DNA of 64,000 bases from JAGHKQ01 sp041920565 (GCA_041920565.1 JBHGXS010000064.1:13627-77626); one strand, 5' to 3'. Positions 27,426 through 35,194 are shown, numbered from the stretch's first letter. Notes: generated from the sequence alone by a model not told the origin. Numbers and translations are program-made.

Positions 27426-27482
27426 TAATATAAGGACCACAGTATGGCTAATCTGTGGTTCTTATAAAAAATTGAAGCCAAT

Positions 27483-27498
27483 ATACTTTATAGGGTAT
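27483..27498 (+). promoter_or_regulatory. CstR-like operator before trx
   Basis: atactttatagggtat keeps one full half-site (GGGTAT) and a degenerate other half. A second partial copy (ataaggtatat) lies at about 27518-27528. TTGAAG at 27472-27477 could be the -35 of a promoter overlapping it. Confidence 0.5.
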
Positions 27499-27548
27499 GT
27501 AGGGGTTATAGTACGATATAAGGTATATAAAAGGAGTGAACAATACAG

Positions 27549-27863
27549 ATGGCAGTAAAAAATGTTACTGATATGACATTTACAAGTGAAATTCAAAAAG
27601 GATTAGTATTGGTTGATTTTTGGGCGCCATGGTGCGGACCGTGCAAAATGATAGCTCCTGTACTAGAGGAATTGGATGCAGAGATGGGAGACAAAGTAAA
27701 GATTGTGAAAATGGATGTAGATGAAAATCATCAAGTTCCCGGGCAATTCGGGATTATGAGTATTCCTACCATGATTTTATTTAAAGATGGACAGCCGCTT
27801 GGTAAAATGGTCGGATATCAACCGAAAGATGTTCTTGCTGAAGTGATAAAAGAATATATGTAA
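27549..27863 (+). CDS. Thioredoxin
   Basis: This classic 104-residue thioredoxin has the WCGPC active site (Cys29 and Cys32) and the cis-Pro segment SIPTM near 75. It reduces protein and small-molecule disulfides or persulfides in the cytoplasm. Its place between the CoA-disulfide reductase and cstR, with its own operator-like sequence, points to a role in reducing persulfidated proteins rather than being the housekeeping TrxA. aaaggag precedes ATG 27549. Confidence 0.9.
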   Translation: MAVKNVTDMTFTSEIQKGLVLVDFWAPWCGPCKMIAPVLEELDAEMGDKVKIVKMDVDENHQVPGQFGIMSIPTMILFKDGQPLGKMVGYQPKDVLAEVIKEYM

Positions 27864-27873
27864 CCTAGCCTCT

Positions 27874-27916
27874 TTGACAATCAAAACCCATTGTAATACT
27901 ATACCATTACAGGTAT
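27874..27916 (+). promoter_or_regulatory. cstR promoter with operator (autoregulation)
   Basis: Consensus TTGACA (27874-27879), 17 bp, then TACTAT (27897-27902). The near-palindrome ataccattacaggtat (27901-27916) overlaps the -10 and start site. The repressor gene begins 20 bp later. Confidence 0.7.
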
Positions 27917-27935
27917 AGAAAAGAGGAGGTATCAC

Positions 27936-28199
27936 ATGGAATACACTCAAGAAATGAAAAACCGTTTACGACGTATCGAGGGACAAATTCGCGGTGTGCT
28001 TCGCATGCTGGAAGAAGAAAAAGATTGTAAAGAAGTAATTACACAACTGAGTGCATCTCGTTCCGCCATCGATCGTGCAATCGGTTTAATTGTAGGAACC
28101 AATTTAGAACATTGTTTGCGTGAACAAATGGAAAAAGGAGATTATGCCAATCAAGATCTTGTAAAAGAAGCTGTTCAACTCCTTGTAAAAAGCAGATGA
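27936..28199 (+). CDS. cstR: CsoR-family persulfide-sensing repressor (CstR-like)
   Basis: This 87-residue all-helical repressor is of the CsoR/RcnR family. Cys31 (KDCKEV) and Cys60 (NLEHCLRE) match the two reactive cysteines of CstR. The position four residues before Cys60, a metal-binding His in copper-sensing CsoR, is Asn56 here. That pattern marks a persulfide sensor rather than a copper sensor: per- or polysulfide cross-links the cysteines and releases DNA. It is embedded among sulfur-transfer genes and preceded by ATACC/GGTAT palindromes, so autoregulation and control of neighbours is strongly suggested. Confidence 0.88.
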   Translation: MEYTQEMKNRLRRIEGQIRGVLRMLEEEKDCKEVITQLSASRSAIDRAIGLIVGTNLEHCLREQMEKGDYANQDLVKEAVQLLVKSR

Positions 28200-28228
28200 T
28201 CTGTCGATGGAGTTGGCAGATTTTTTTA
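28197..28228 (+). terminator. Terminator after cstR
   Basis: atctgtc/ggcagat stem with a T7 tract, immediately behind the cstR stop. Confidence 0.65.
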
Positions 28229-28237
28229 GAAAGAAAA

Positions 28238-28253
28238 ATACCCCATATAGTAT
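28238..28253 (+). promoter_or_regulatory. CstR-like operator before the rhodanese gene
   Basis: ataccccatatagtat has one intact half (ATACCC) and a weaker half. It lies 16 bp before the start codon, between the cstR terminator and the ribosome binding site. Confidence 0.45.
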
Positions 28254-28269
28254 ATAGGAGGAATATAAA

Positions 28270-28575
28270 ATGAATCAATTAAACATCATTACACCAAAGG
28301 AAGTAGAAAAGCTGCTTAAAGAAGGAAAACAATTAAATATTATTGATGTCAGAGAATTGGAAGAAGTAGAGGAAGGGATGATTCCAACAGCAAAGCATAT
28401 TCCGCTGGGAGAACTTCCGGTTCAATATAAGGAGTTAGATGATAAAAAAGATTATATTCTTGTATGCCGTTCCGGCTCCCGCGGCGCAAGAGCGTGTCAA
28501 TTTTTAATGCAGCACGGCTTTTCTGTCATGAATATGGACGGCGGCATGCTGAACTGGGAAGCAGAAGTGGAATAA
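28270..28575 (+). CDS. Single-domain rhodanese sulfurtransferase
   Basis: The product (101 aa) is a lone rhodanese domain with the active-site loop CRSGSRG (Cys66) and the conserved IIDVRELEEVEEGMIPTAKHIPLG start. It moves sulfane sulfur between persulfides and thiol acceptors. It lies in the CstR cluster directly before two TusA genes, which are natural sulfur acceptors. taggagg precedes ATG 28270. Confidence 0.9.
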   Translation: MNQLNIITPKEVEKLLKEGKQLNIIDVRELEEVEEGMIPTAKHIPLGELPVQYKELDDKKDYILVCRSGSRGARACQFLMQHGFSVMNMDGGMLNWEAEVE

Positions 28576-28587
28576 GGAGGAGTAGGA

Positions 28588-28824
28588 ATGAATATAAAAG
28601 TTGATTATGTGCTGGACTGCCAAGGGTTATCTTGTCTGATGCCGATTATCCGAACAAAATAGGCGATGGATTCGTTGCAGCCGGGGCAGGTGATGGAAGT
28701 AACATCTTCCGATGCAGGGTTGGCTGCTGATATTGAAAATTGGACGAAAACGATGGGACATCATTATTTAGGGATGAAAGAAGAAGGAGCTATTCAGGAG
28801 TATTATCTACAAAAATCTGTATAA
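28588..28824 (+). pseudogene. TusA-family sulfur carrier with an in-frame amber stop
   Basis: A good aaggagg site precedes ATG 28588 and the frame resembles TusA from end to end (78 codons), but codon 25 is TAG (28660-28662). This is where the intact neighbour at 28863 has Lys in KTKKAMD; one base (AAG to TAG) explains it. The active-site motif is also altered, from CPMP to CLMP (Cys16). The rest (SLQPGQVMEVTSSDAG) is well conserved. It is probably a recent pseudogene duplicated from its neighbour or from an older paralogue. Confidence 0.75.
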
Positions 28825-28841
28825 AAATTTTATATTTTAAA

Positions 28842-28857
28842 ATACCTTAGGGGGTAA
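28842..28857 (+). promoter_or_regulatory. CstR-like operator overlapping the tusA ribosome site
   Basis: ataccttagggggtaa has ATACC and GGTAA arms. Its ggggg part also forms the Shine-Dalgarno sequence of the gene at 28863. Confidence 0.45.
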
Positions 28858-28862
28858 ATGGA

Positions 28863-29090
28863 ATGAATGTAAATCAAATGCTGGATGTAAAAGGATTAGC
28901 TTGTCCAATGCCGATTGTGAAAACAAAAAAAGCAATGGATGCTTTAAATGCAGGCGAAGTATTAGAAATTCATGCAACAGACAAAGGAGCTGTTAACGAC
29001 ATTCCGGCTTGGGCAAAGTCATCAGGGAACGAACTTTTAAAGCAAACAGAAGAAGACGGTGTGTTTAAGTTCTGGATTCAAAAGGCGTAA
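28863..29090 (+). CDS. TusA-family sulfur carrier protein
   Basis: The product (75 aa) has the TusA signature LDVKGLACPMPIVKTKKAMD with the sulfur-carrying Cys14. It relays persulfide sulfur from the rhodanese domains to acceptors in the cytoplasm. It follows a damaged TusA paralogue (28588-28824) and precedes a DsrE-like protein, a pairing common in sulfane-sulfur trafficking. The start is ATG 28863 with ggggg 7-8 nt upstream. Confidence 0.92.
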   Translation: MNVNQMLDVKGLACPMPIVKTKKAMDALNAGEVLEIHATDKGAVNDIPAWAKSSGNELLKQTEEDGVFKFWIQKA

Positions 29091-29146
29091 GGGAAAAGGG
29101 ATATCTGTTTGGTATCCCTTTCCATCTTAAAACAGGGGGAGATAAC

Positions 29147-29623
29147 ATGAATAAGGATAAATCAACAATGATAGTATTTAGCGGAGATTTGGATAAAGCA
29201 CTGGCAAGTTTTATTATTGCAACAGGTGCGGCGGCTATGGGAAAGCAGGTTACGATGTTCTTCACATTTTGGGGATTGAACGTCTTACGTAAAGATCAAT
29301 ATGTAAAGGTAAAAAAGACATTGATTGAAAAGGTGTTTGAAAAAATGCTGCCCCGCGGACCAGAAAAGTTGGGAATTTCCAAAATGAATTTCGGCGGTCT
29401 CGGAGCAAAAATGATGAAGCGTGTGATGAAAGAAAAAAATATCGTATCACTGCAAGAATTAATGGAGATGGCAAAAGAATTGGATATTAAAATGGTTGCT
29501 TGTACGATGTCTATGGATGTATTGGGTATTACAAAAGAGGAATTGATTGATGGTGTGGACTTTGCGGGTGTGGCAACCTATTTGGCAGATGCGGAGGAAT
29601 CAAATATCAATTTATTCATTTAG
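29147..29623 (+). CDS. DsrE/DsrF-like peroxiredoxin-family protein
   Basis: This 158-residue protein belongs to the DsrE_2-type family found beside TusA and rhodanese genes. It shows STMIVFSGDLDKALASFIIATGAAAMGK, FFTFWGLNVLRK and, late, a Cys in MVACTMSMDVLGI (about residue 120) that may carry sulfur. The catalytic role is not established. It is the last gene of the CstR cluster; gggggaga precedes ATG 29147. Confidence 0.88.
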   Translation: MNKDKSTMIVFSGDLDKALASFIIATGAAAMGKQVTMFFTFWGLNVLRKDQYVKVKKTLIEKVFEKMLPRGPEKLGISKMNFGGLGAKMMKRVMKEKNIVSLQELMEMAKELDIKMVACTMSMDVLGITKEELIDGVDFAGVATYLADAEESNINLFI

Positions 29624-29639
29624 TAAAGGGGAGAGGAGG

Positions 29640-29717
29640 ATGCCGCTTCGTTCTTATGGGGGATTAAAAGCAAAAGTATTATCGTCAAAGTTTAAAACAG
29701 GACATGCTATGAACTAG
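29640..29717 (+). other. Very short open frame after the sulfur operon
   Basis: ATG 29640 with ggagagagg directly upstream opens 25 codons (MPLRSYGGLKAKVLSSKFKT then a short end). The strong ribosome site suggests a truncated or degenerate gene that followed the DsrE-like gene. No family recognised. Confidence 0.25.
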
Positions 29718-29748
29718 GATAGGAATTTTTAACATATTTTTTTAGAAA

Positions 29749-29839
29749 AGCGGAAACCTAATGTTGAAGAGTAAAAGCTCTGTCACTAGAAAAGCAGCAA
29801 GATGCAGAAAAAAATTAAAGTACATAGGAGGTTTCCGCT
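29749..29839 (+). promoter_or_regulatory. Long-range stem that can hide the sspH ribosome site
   Basis: agcggaaacct (29749-29759) is the exact complement of aggtttccgct (29829-29839), which contains most of the GGAGG of sspH and ends at its start codon. The arms are 69 nt apart. If both are on the mRNA, the stem would occlude translation initiation. Confidence 0.5.
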
Positions 29840-30025
29840 ATGGATGTGAAACGCGTAAAGCAAATTTTAGCTTCCCCTAGTCAAATTGAGGTACATTATC
29901 ATGGAGTACCGGTGTGGATTGACAGTTGTGATGAAGCAACTGGTACGGCAAATGTACATGATCTGAAGTCAGCGAAGAAGGAAACTGTACAAGTGAAGGT
30001 TTCTGAGCTGAAAGAGATTTCTTAA
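29840..30025 (+). CDS. sspH: Small acid-soluble spore protein, H type
   Basis: The product (61 aa) is a member of the H-type SASP family, shown by MDVKRVKQILASPSQIEVHYHGVPVWID and an acidic/basic tail (VKVSELKEIS). These minor proteins are made in the forespore and help coat spore contents. Ribosome site ggagg lies 9 nt upstream but within a possible occluding stem (29749-29839). It is followed at once by a terminator. It confirms that the organism sporulates. Confidence 0.9.
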   Translation: MDVKRVKQILASPSQIEVHYHGVPVWIDSCDEATGTANVHDLKSAKKETVQVKVSELKEIS

Positions 30026-30027
30026 GC

Positions 30028-30052
30028 CAGACAATCGTCTGGTTTATTTTTT
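30028..30052 (+). terminator. Terminator after sspH
   Basis: ccagac/gtctgg stem, 4-nt loop, then TTTATTTTTTT. Confidence 0.88.
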
Positions 30053-30148
30053 TGGAAATATGCCTCCTTTTGCAATATACACAAAAAGCAGTTCTTTCAA
30101 AGCTTCCACATCCCAATGCACTGTCAGTATAAGAATAACAGACAAGAA

Positions 30149-30174
30149 AAAAGCACCCTATAGAAGGGTGCCGT
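30149..30174 (-). terminator. Terminator after the siderophore-binding protein gene
   Basis: On the minus strand gcaccc/gggtgc pair with a 7-nt loop and are followed by TTTTTTC. Confidence 0.82.
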
Positions 30175-30208
30175 AAGAGACTGATTCATATTTAAAATCT
30201 TAGGAGAC

Positions 30209-31168
30209 TTACTTCTTCAAGAAACGCTTTTCAATATCATCAAGCATTAGGTTTGCAGCAAGTACACCGCCCGCAGTATTCCAAATTGTATCGCTGACTT
30301 TGTATACTTGCTTGTTCTTGGCTACTTGCAAGTTTTGGAATAATGGATCGTTAATCCATTCCTTTTCTAATTTGTTTGCCGCGCCGTCTCCAGTATCGTA
30401 TGTGAAGTAGAACAACACGTCTCCGTCCATAGCTGCAACACGTTCTTTCGTAACGTTTCTTTCAGCAAAATCGTTTACGTTTTGGGATTCCGGACGTTGG
30501 AAGCCAAGCTCATCTAAAATAACACCGGAGAAAGTATCTTTATGATAAATACGTACATCGCCAGCCATGAAACGTACCATGGAAATTTTTTGATTTAACT
30601 TATCGGCAAGCTTTTCTTTTAGGCTTGCTATGCGGTCGTCATATTTTTTTAGAACTTCGTTGCCTTTATCTTCCATATTTAATGCTTTTGCATAAAATTT
30701 AAAGTTTTCTTTCCAATCGCCTCTCAATGTTTCAGAGAATACAGTCGGAGCAATTGCATTTAACTGCTCGTATACTTTTTCTTGGCGCATTTTGTTACCG
30801 ATAATTAAATCAGGTTTTAAAGCTGCGATTGCCTCTAAGTTAACTTCGCTTTCTGTTCCGACAGGCTTAACGCCTTTCATTTTATCTTTAATATGGTCAT
30901 ACCATGGGTTGCCTGTCCAAGATTGAACAGCACCAACCGGTTTTACTCCCATTGCAAGTAGCGCTTCTGTACCTTCATTTGTTAAAATGACTACTTTTTT
31001 AGGAGTACCTTTAATTTCGGTTGTCCCCATTGCATGTTGTACAGTATAAGATTCTGTTGCTTTTGCTTCCTTTTCTTCCTTTTTCGGTTCTTCTTTTGTG
31101 CCGCACGCACTTAAAAGAAGAGACAATGAAAACACAAGAACAAGTAAGCTCCATGAAAGCTTCTTCAT
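30209..31168 (-). CDS. Siderophore-binding lipoprotein of an Fe3+ ABC transporter (YfiY-like)
   Basis: The product (319 aa) is a cell-surface solute-binding lipoprotein. The signal peptide ends in the lipobox LLSACG, where the Cys is lipidated, followed by a Lys/Glu-rich linker. A class III binding fold follows (KRVVILTNEG... region about 60-160, connecting helix, second lobe). It delivers ferric hydroxamate or citrate-type siderophore to the permeases encoded divergently. A Fur box covers its upstream region. The ATG 31168 start has a gagggtt site. The siderophore is inferred only by analogy with Bacillus YfiYZ/YfhA. Confidence 0.9.
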   Translation of the reverse strand: MKKLSWSLLVLVFSLSLLLSACGTKEEPKKEEKEAKATESYTVQHAMGTTEIKGTPKKVVILTNEGTEALLAMGVKPVGAVQSWTGNPWYDHIKDKMKGVKPVGTESEVNLEAIAALKPDLIIGNKMRQEKVYEQLNAIAPTVFSETLRGDWKENFKFYAKALNMEDKGNEVLKKYDDRIASLKEKLADKLNQKISMVRFMAGDVRIYHKDTFSGVILDELGFQRPESQNVNDFAERNVTKERVAAMDGDVLFYFTYDTGDGAANKLEKEWINDPLFQNLQVAKNKQVYKVSDTIWNTAGGVLAANLMLDDIEKRFLKK

Positions 31169-31185
31169 GTATGTAACCCTCCGTT

Positions 31186-31204
31186 TATAATGATAATCAT
31201 TTTC
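31186..31204. promoter_or_regulatory. Fur box (siderophore-binding protein side)
   Basis: tataatgataatcattttc agrees with the Fur consensus GATAATGATAATCATTATC at 17 of 19 positions. It is 18 bp upstream of the binding-protein start. Confidence 0.85.
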
Positions 31205-31255
31205 ACTTGCAGTTTTGATAATAAATGAGGTTGTACATATTGTCAATAGCTAATT

Positions 31256-31281
31256 GAAAAAAATTATCATTATCATTGACA
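31256..31281. promoter_or_regulatory. Second Fur box and -35 of the permease operon
   Basis: gaaaaaaattatcattatc (31256-31274) read on the minus strand fits the Fur consensus at about 16 of 19 positions. TTGACA follows at 31276-31281 and TAGACT at 31299-31304 (17-bp spacer), giving a plus-strand promoter right next to the box. Confidence 0.7.
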
Positions 31282-31420
31282 CGTCTTATCTTCTATCCTA
31301 GACTAATCTTGTAAGTACTTTATATCTCTAAAATAGCAGGCAAAATTGCAAGATAAGAAACCGCCCTTCTTATGAAGGGAAGTTTTACTATATATAGAAG
31401 CACAAGAAGGGGAAACTGCA

Positions 31421-32422
31421 ATGGTTTTAAAAACAAAACAAGCAAAGATCGCAGGATTGGTAGTTACTATCATTCTTGTCCTGTTCAGCATGTGCGCCAG
31501 CATCGTTTATGGGTACACAGATACAAGCTGGAAAACAGCTATTGAAGCATTTAAAAATTTTAATGGTTCAAATGAACATATTATTATTACTACGGTTCGA
31601 TTGCCGCGTGCTCTCATTGCCGCTGCGGTAGGTGCAAGTCTTGCAGTTGCTGGAGCAATTATGCAAGTGTTAACAAAAAACCCGCTTGCATCTCCTGGTA
31701 TTTTAGGCATCAGCGCAGGTGCTTCATTTTTTATCGTACTAGCAGTCACGATATTTTCTGTTTCTTCATTAAGTGCATTCACTTGGATTGCTTTTTTTGG
31801 AGCAGCAATCGCAGCCATTCTTGTATACGTAAGCGGTTCATTGGGGAGAGAAGGGCTCACGCCCATGAAACTTACACTTGCGGGTGTGGCCATGGGAGCT
31901 TTGTTTTCTTCCTTTACACAGGGATTGCTTGTTCTCAATGAAACAGCATTGGATCAAGTTTTATTTTGGCTTGCAGGCTCTGTACAAGGACGAAAGCTGG
32001 AAATGTTAGAAGCTGTTCTTCCTTATTTAGGAGTTGGCTGGCTTGGTGCTCTCGTTATGGCTCGCAAAACAAACATCTTAATGATGGGAGACGACGTTTC
32101 CCGTGGTCTCGGACAACGTACAGCCGTTGTTAAAGGCATATTGGCTCTTCTTGTCATTCTGTTAGCGGGAGGAGCAGTGGCAGTCGCAGGCCCAATTGGC
32201 TTCATCGGCATTGTGATTCCGCATTTTGCTCGTGCATTCGCCGGTATTGATTATCGATGGGTCATTCCTTATAGTGCATTGTTTGGTGCTATCTTATTAT
32301 TGGCAGCAGATATTGCGGCACGTTACATCCTTATGCCCCAGGAAGTACCGGTAGGTGTGATGACTGCACTCATCGGAACACCGTTCTTTATTTACATTGC
32401 CCGTAAGGGAGGGCTGGACTGA
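31421..32422 (+). CDS. Siderophore ABC transporter permease (FecCD family)
   Basis: The product (333 aa) has about ten helices in the BtuC/FecCD fold. The motif TVRLPRALIAAAVGASLAVAGAIMQVLTKNPLASPGILGI is the family fingerprint, and GPIGFIGIVIPHFAR marks the ATPase coupling region. It forms a heterodimer with the permease encoded next, whose start overlaps its stop (TGATG). Ferric siderophore import is regulated by Fur via the shared region. ATG 31421 follows aagggga. Confidence 0.93.
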   Translation: MVLKTKQAKIAGLVVTIILVLFSMCASIVYGYTDTSWKTAIEAFKNFNGSNEHIIITTVRLPRALIAAAVGASLAVAGAIMQVLTKNPLASPGILGISAGASFFIVLAVTIFSVSSLSAFTWIAFFGAAIAAILVYVSGSLGREGLTPMKLTLAGVAMGALFSSFTQGLLVLNETALDQVLFWLAGSVQGRKLEMLEAVLPYLGVGWLGALVMARKTNILMMGDDVSRGLGQRTAVVKGILALLVILLAGGAVAVAGPIGFIGIVIPHFARAFAGIDYRWVIPYSALFGAILLLAADIAARYILMPQEVPVGVMTALIGTPFFIYIARKGGLD

Positions 32423-33480
32423 TGAAAAAGTATATATCACTCCGCCTTGGAAAAGGATTTATTTCCTTCTTGATTGATAAAAAAGCATTGGTTGCGTTTC
32501 TTAGTTTACTTGGATTACTTGTTGCATTGTTCTTCGTAAGCGCCGGAATGGGAGAAATGAAAATTTCTCCGATTGATGTATTTCAAGTGTTAATCGGAAA
32601 AGGAAATGAAATGTATGAGCTTGTAGTTACTTCGTTTCGATTGCCGCGCATTATCGTAGCAATCCTTGTCGGCATTTCGCTAGCGATGGGAGGAAGCATC
32701 TTACAAGGATTGATTCGCAATCCGCTGGCTTCGCCGGAAATTATAGGTGTAACAGGAGGAGCAGGAGTAGCGGTTGTGTTATTCTTGGCTCTATTTAGCG
32801 ATAAAAACAATTCATTAACAATCAGTATTCATTGGCTTCCGCTCGGAGCATTTATTGGAGCAACACTTGTTGCTTCATTAGTATATTTGTTGGCCTGGAA
32901 ACGGGATGGGGTTGCGCCGATCCGTCTTGTCTTGATTGGAATTGGAGTATCTGCATTAATGCAGGCACTTACGACTTTGTTTATGATTTTAGGACCTATT
33001 TATCAAGCAAGCCAAGCAAACATTTGGTTAACGGGGACTGTATACGGTTCAAACTGGAAGAACATAGAAGTACTTGCTCCTTGGACAGCTGTTTTTGTTA
33101 TGTTAACATTAATTTCCGCAAGAAAATTAAATGTACAAGAGCTTGGAGATGAGCTGGCAATCGGCCTCGGAAGTGCTGTACAGCGTCATCGGCTGTTGTT
33201 GCTTTTACTGAGTACGGCTTTAATTGGCGGAGCAGTCGCATTTGCCGGCGGAATCGGCTTTGTCGGATTAATAGCTCCTCATATTGCCAGAAGGCTTGTC
33301 GGTTCTGCGTTTGGTGCGTTATTGCCTGTAGCAGGGTTGATTGGAGCCATTCTTGTAGTAACAGCAGACTTGATTGGCAGAATGATAGCTGCCCCTCTTG
33401 AAGTGCCGGCCGGAGTATTCACAGCAGCAATCGGTGCACCGTACTTCATTTACTTATTGTATAAGAGCCGGAACGCTTAA
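32422..33480 (+). CDS. Siderophore ABC transporter permease (FecCD family)
   Basis: This second permease (352 aa) repeats the FecCD fingerprint SFRLPRIIVAILVGISLAMGGSILQ and GGIGFVGLIAPHIARRLVG. It pairs with the upstream permease in a heterodimer. The overlapping ATG with the previous stop shows coupling. It has about ten helices and an N-terminal cytosolic start of about 25 residues. Confidence 0.93.
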   Translation: MKKYISLRLGKGFISFLIDKKALVAFLSLLGLLVALFFVSAGMGEMKISPIDVFQVLIGKGNEMYELVVTSFRLPRIIVAILVGISLAMGGSILQGLIRNPLASPEIIGVTGGAGVAVVLFLALFSDKNNSLTISIHWLPLGAFIGATLVASLVYLLAWKRDGVAPIRLVLIGIGVSALMQALTTLFMILGPIYQASQANIWLTGTVYGSNWKNIEVLAPWTAVFVMLTLISARKLNVQELGDELAIGLGSAVQRHRLLLLLLSTALIGGAVAFAGGIGFVGLIAPHIARRLVGSAFGALLPVAGLIGAILVVTADLIGRMIAAPLEVPAGVFTAAIGAPYFIYLLYKSRNA

Positions 33481-33506
33481 AAATAAATAAAAAAGGAAGA
33501 TGCCAA

Positions 33507-34325
33507 GTGGAAGCTTTACAAGCGAAGAATTTAACATTGTCCTATGGAGATTCCATTATTATAGATGATTTAGACTTAGAGATTCCCAAGGGGAAAATCA
33601 CTGTCTTCATTGGGGGAAACGGATGCGGAAAATCAACATTGCTTCGCTCATTTGCCCGTTTGTTAAAACCTTCTTCAGGATCCATTTTGCTAGAAGGGGA
33701 AGCAATCGAAAAGCTGCCGACAAAAGAAGTAGCAAAGCAGCTGGCAATCCTTCCGCAAGGACCGACAGCACCAGAGGGTTTAACGGTGCTGCAGCTTGTG
33801 AAGCAAGGACGTTATCCGTATCAAACTTGGTTAAAGCAATGGTCGGAGCACGATGAAGAAATGGTGCGAAAAGCATTGGAGGCAACAGGGATGAAAGACC
33901 TTGCAGATCGTCAAGTCGACTCTTTATCGGGTGGACAACGCCAGCGTGCTTGGATTGCAATGACGTTAGCGCAGGAGACAGACATCATCTTGTTGGATGA
34001 GCCGACAACATATTTAGATATGACTCACCAAATCGAAATTTTAGATCTGTTGTTTGAACTGAATGAAAAAGAAGAGCGTACAATTGTGATGGTGTTGCAT
34101 GACTTAAACCTAGCTTGCCGTTATGCTCATCATATTGTCGCCATTCGCGATAAGAAGATTTATGCACAAGGAAAGCCGGAGGATATTATTGATTGCCAAT
34201 TGGTTCGCGATGTTTTCCGCATGGAGTGCCAAATTACATCAGATCCGCTGTTCGGAACACCTTTGTGTATCCCACATGGAAAAGGACGTTGTGTAGCAAA
34301 AAAACAAGAAGCATTAGCAAGATAA
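33507..34325 (+). CDS. Siderophore ABC transporter ATPase
   Basis: The product (272 aa) has Walker A GGNGCGKST, Q-loop LPQGPTAPEGLTV, signature LSGGQRQRAWIAMTLAQ, Walker B IILLDEPTTYLD and the H-loop VLHDLN. This is the FecE/FhuC/YusV class that energises the FecCD permeases. A C-terminal extension of about 35 residues contains Cys residues (CIPHGKGRC) of unknown use. The GTG 33507 start follows aaaaagga. It ends the siderophore operon. Confidence 0.93.
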   Translation: MEALQAKNLTLSYGDSIIIDDLDLEIPKGKITVFIGGNGCGKSTLLRSFARLLKPSSGSILLEGEAIEKLPTKEVAKQLAILPQGPTAPEGLTVLQLVKQGRYPYQTWLKQWSEHDEEMVRKALEATGMKDLADRQVDSLSGGQRQRAWIAMTLAQETDIILLDEPTTYLDMTHQIEILDLLFELNEKEERTIVMVLHDLNLACRYAHHIVAIRDKKIYAQGKPEDIIDCQLVRDVFRMECQITSDPLFGTPLCIPHGKGRCVAKKQEALAR

Positions 34326-34357
34326 AGACGATGAACAAAGATTTCATCGTCTTTTTG
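34324..34357 (+). terminator. Terminator after the siderophore operon
   Basis: aaagacgatgaa/ttcatcgtcttt stem, 7-nt loop, T5. Confidence 0.88.
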
Positions 34358-34444
34358 TATAGAGCATGGTATATCCCATTACAATCCTAGTAAAGAATAG
34401 TATAATATTAATGGTTATGTACTACTCTTACAAGGGGATTATTT

Positions 34445-35149
34445 ATGAACAAGTATGAACAAATATACAATGAAATCATTGAACAGATAGAACAAGAGCT
34501 CTTGAAAGAAGGAGATAAAATTCCGTCTGAAACCGAGCTTATGGAGCAATATGAAGCAAGCCGCGGCACTGTTCGCAAAGCAGTGGATTTATTGCAAGAA
34601 CGAGGCTACGTGCAAAAAATTCATGGCAAAGGCGTATTCGTGCTGCGCAAAAAAAATATTGAGTTTCGATTAGGCGGCATCGTGAGCTTCAAAGAAGAAT
34701 ATGAACGGTTAAATCGTCAAATTATTACGACAGTAGTAGAAATGGAGCAAGTTTCAGCTGACAAAGAATTGGCTAAACTGTTAAACGTGGAATTAGGTAC
34801 AAAAATAGATGCCATAAAACGTGTAAGGAACATAGATAGTGAAAATGTCATTTTGGATGTAAACTATTTTGTGTCCGAGCTAATTCCGGGATTAACAAAA
34901 GAAATTGCAGAAGCATCTATTTATGAGTACATAGAAAAAACGCTGGATTTACAAATCAGCTATGCTCACCGCGTTATTGAAGCGCAGCCTTGTACGGAAG
35001 AAGACAAAAAATATTTAGACCTAAACGGGACAGATTATGTGATTGTGGTGAAGAACTTTACACATTTATACAATGGTATGCAATTTGAATATACAGAATC
35101 GCGCCACCGCCTGGATAAATTTTATTTTTCTGATGTGGCGCGCCGCTAA
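34445..35149 (+). CDS. treR: Trehalose operon repressor, GntR family
   Basis: The product (234 aa) has an N-terminal GntR winged helix (KYEQIYNEIIEQIEQELLKEGDKIPSETELMEQYEASRGTVRKAV) and a UTRA effector domain (from about residue 90). In bacilli TreR binds trehalose 6-phosphate and releases its operator. Two operator-like palindromes lie 46-85 bp after its stop, before treP. It is transcribed apart and upstream of treP-treA, with its own terminator between. Confidence 0.9.
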   Translation: MNKYEQIYNEIIEQIEQELLKEGDKIPSETELMEQYEASRGTVRKAVDLLQERGYVQKIHGKGVFVLRKKNIEFRLGGIVSFKEEYERLNRQIITTVVEMEQVSADKELAKLLNVELGTKIDAIKRVRNIDSENVILDVNYFVSELIPGLTKEIAEASIYEYIEKTLDLQISYAHRVIEAQPCTEEDKKYLDLNGTDYVIVVKNFTHLYNGMQFEYTESRHRLDKFYFSDVARR

Positions 35150-35178
35150 AATACTCGTCTTTAGGCGAGTATTTTTAT
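35148..35178 (+). terminator. Terminator after treR
   Basis: aaaatactcgtc/gcgagtattttt stem with a 5-nt loop. Confidence 0.82.
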
Positions 35179-35194
35179 TTGTAACAAATTCACA

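Noticed and set aside
27936..28199. Copper-sensing CsoR
   Set aside because: The His of the Cys-His-Cys copper site is Asn56 here and the neighbourhood holds sulfur-transfer genes, not copA/copZ.
28660..28662. TAG read as pyrrolysine
   Set aside because: No pyrrolysine genes are visible and the neighbour has Lys AAG-type codon here; simple mutation is likelier.
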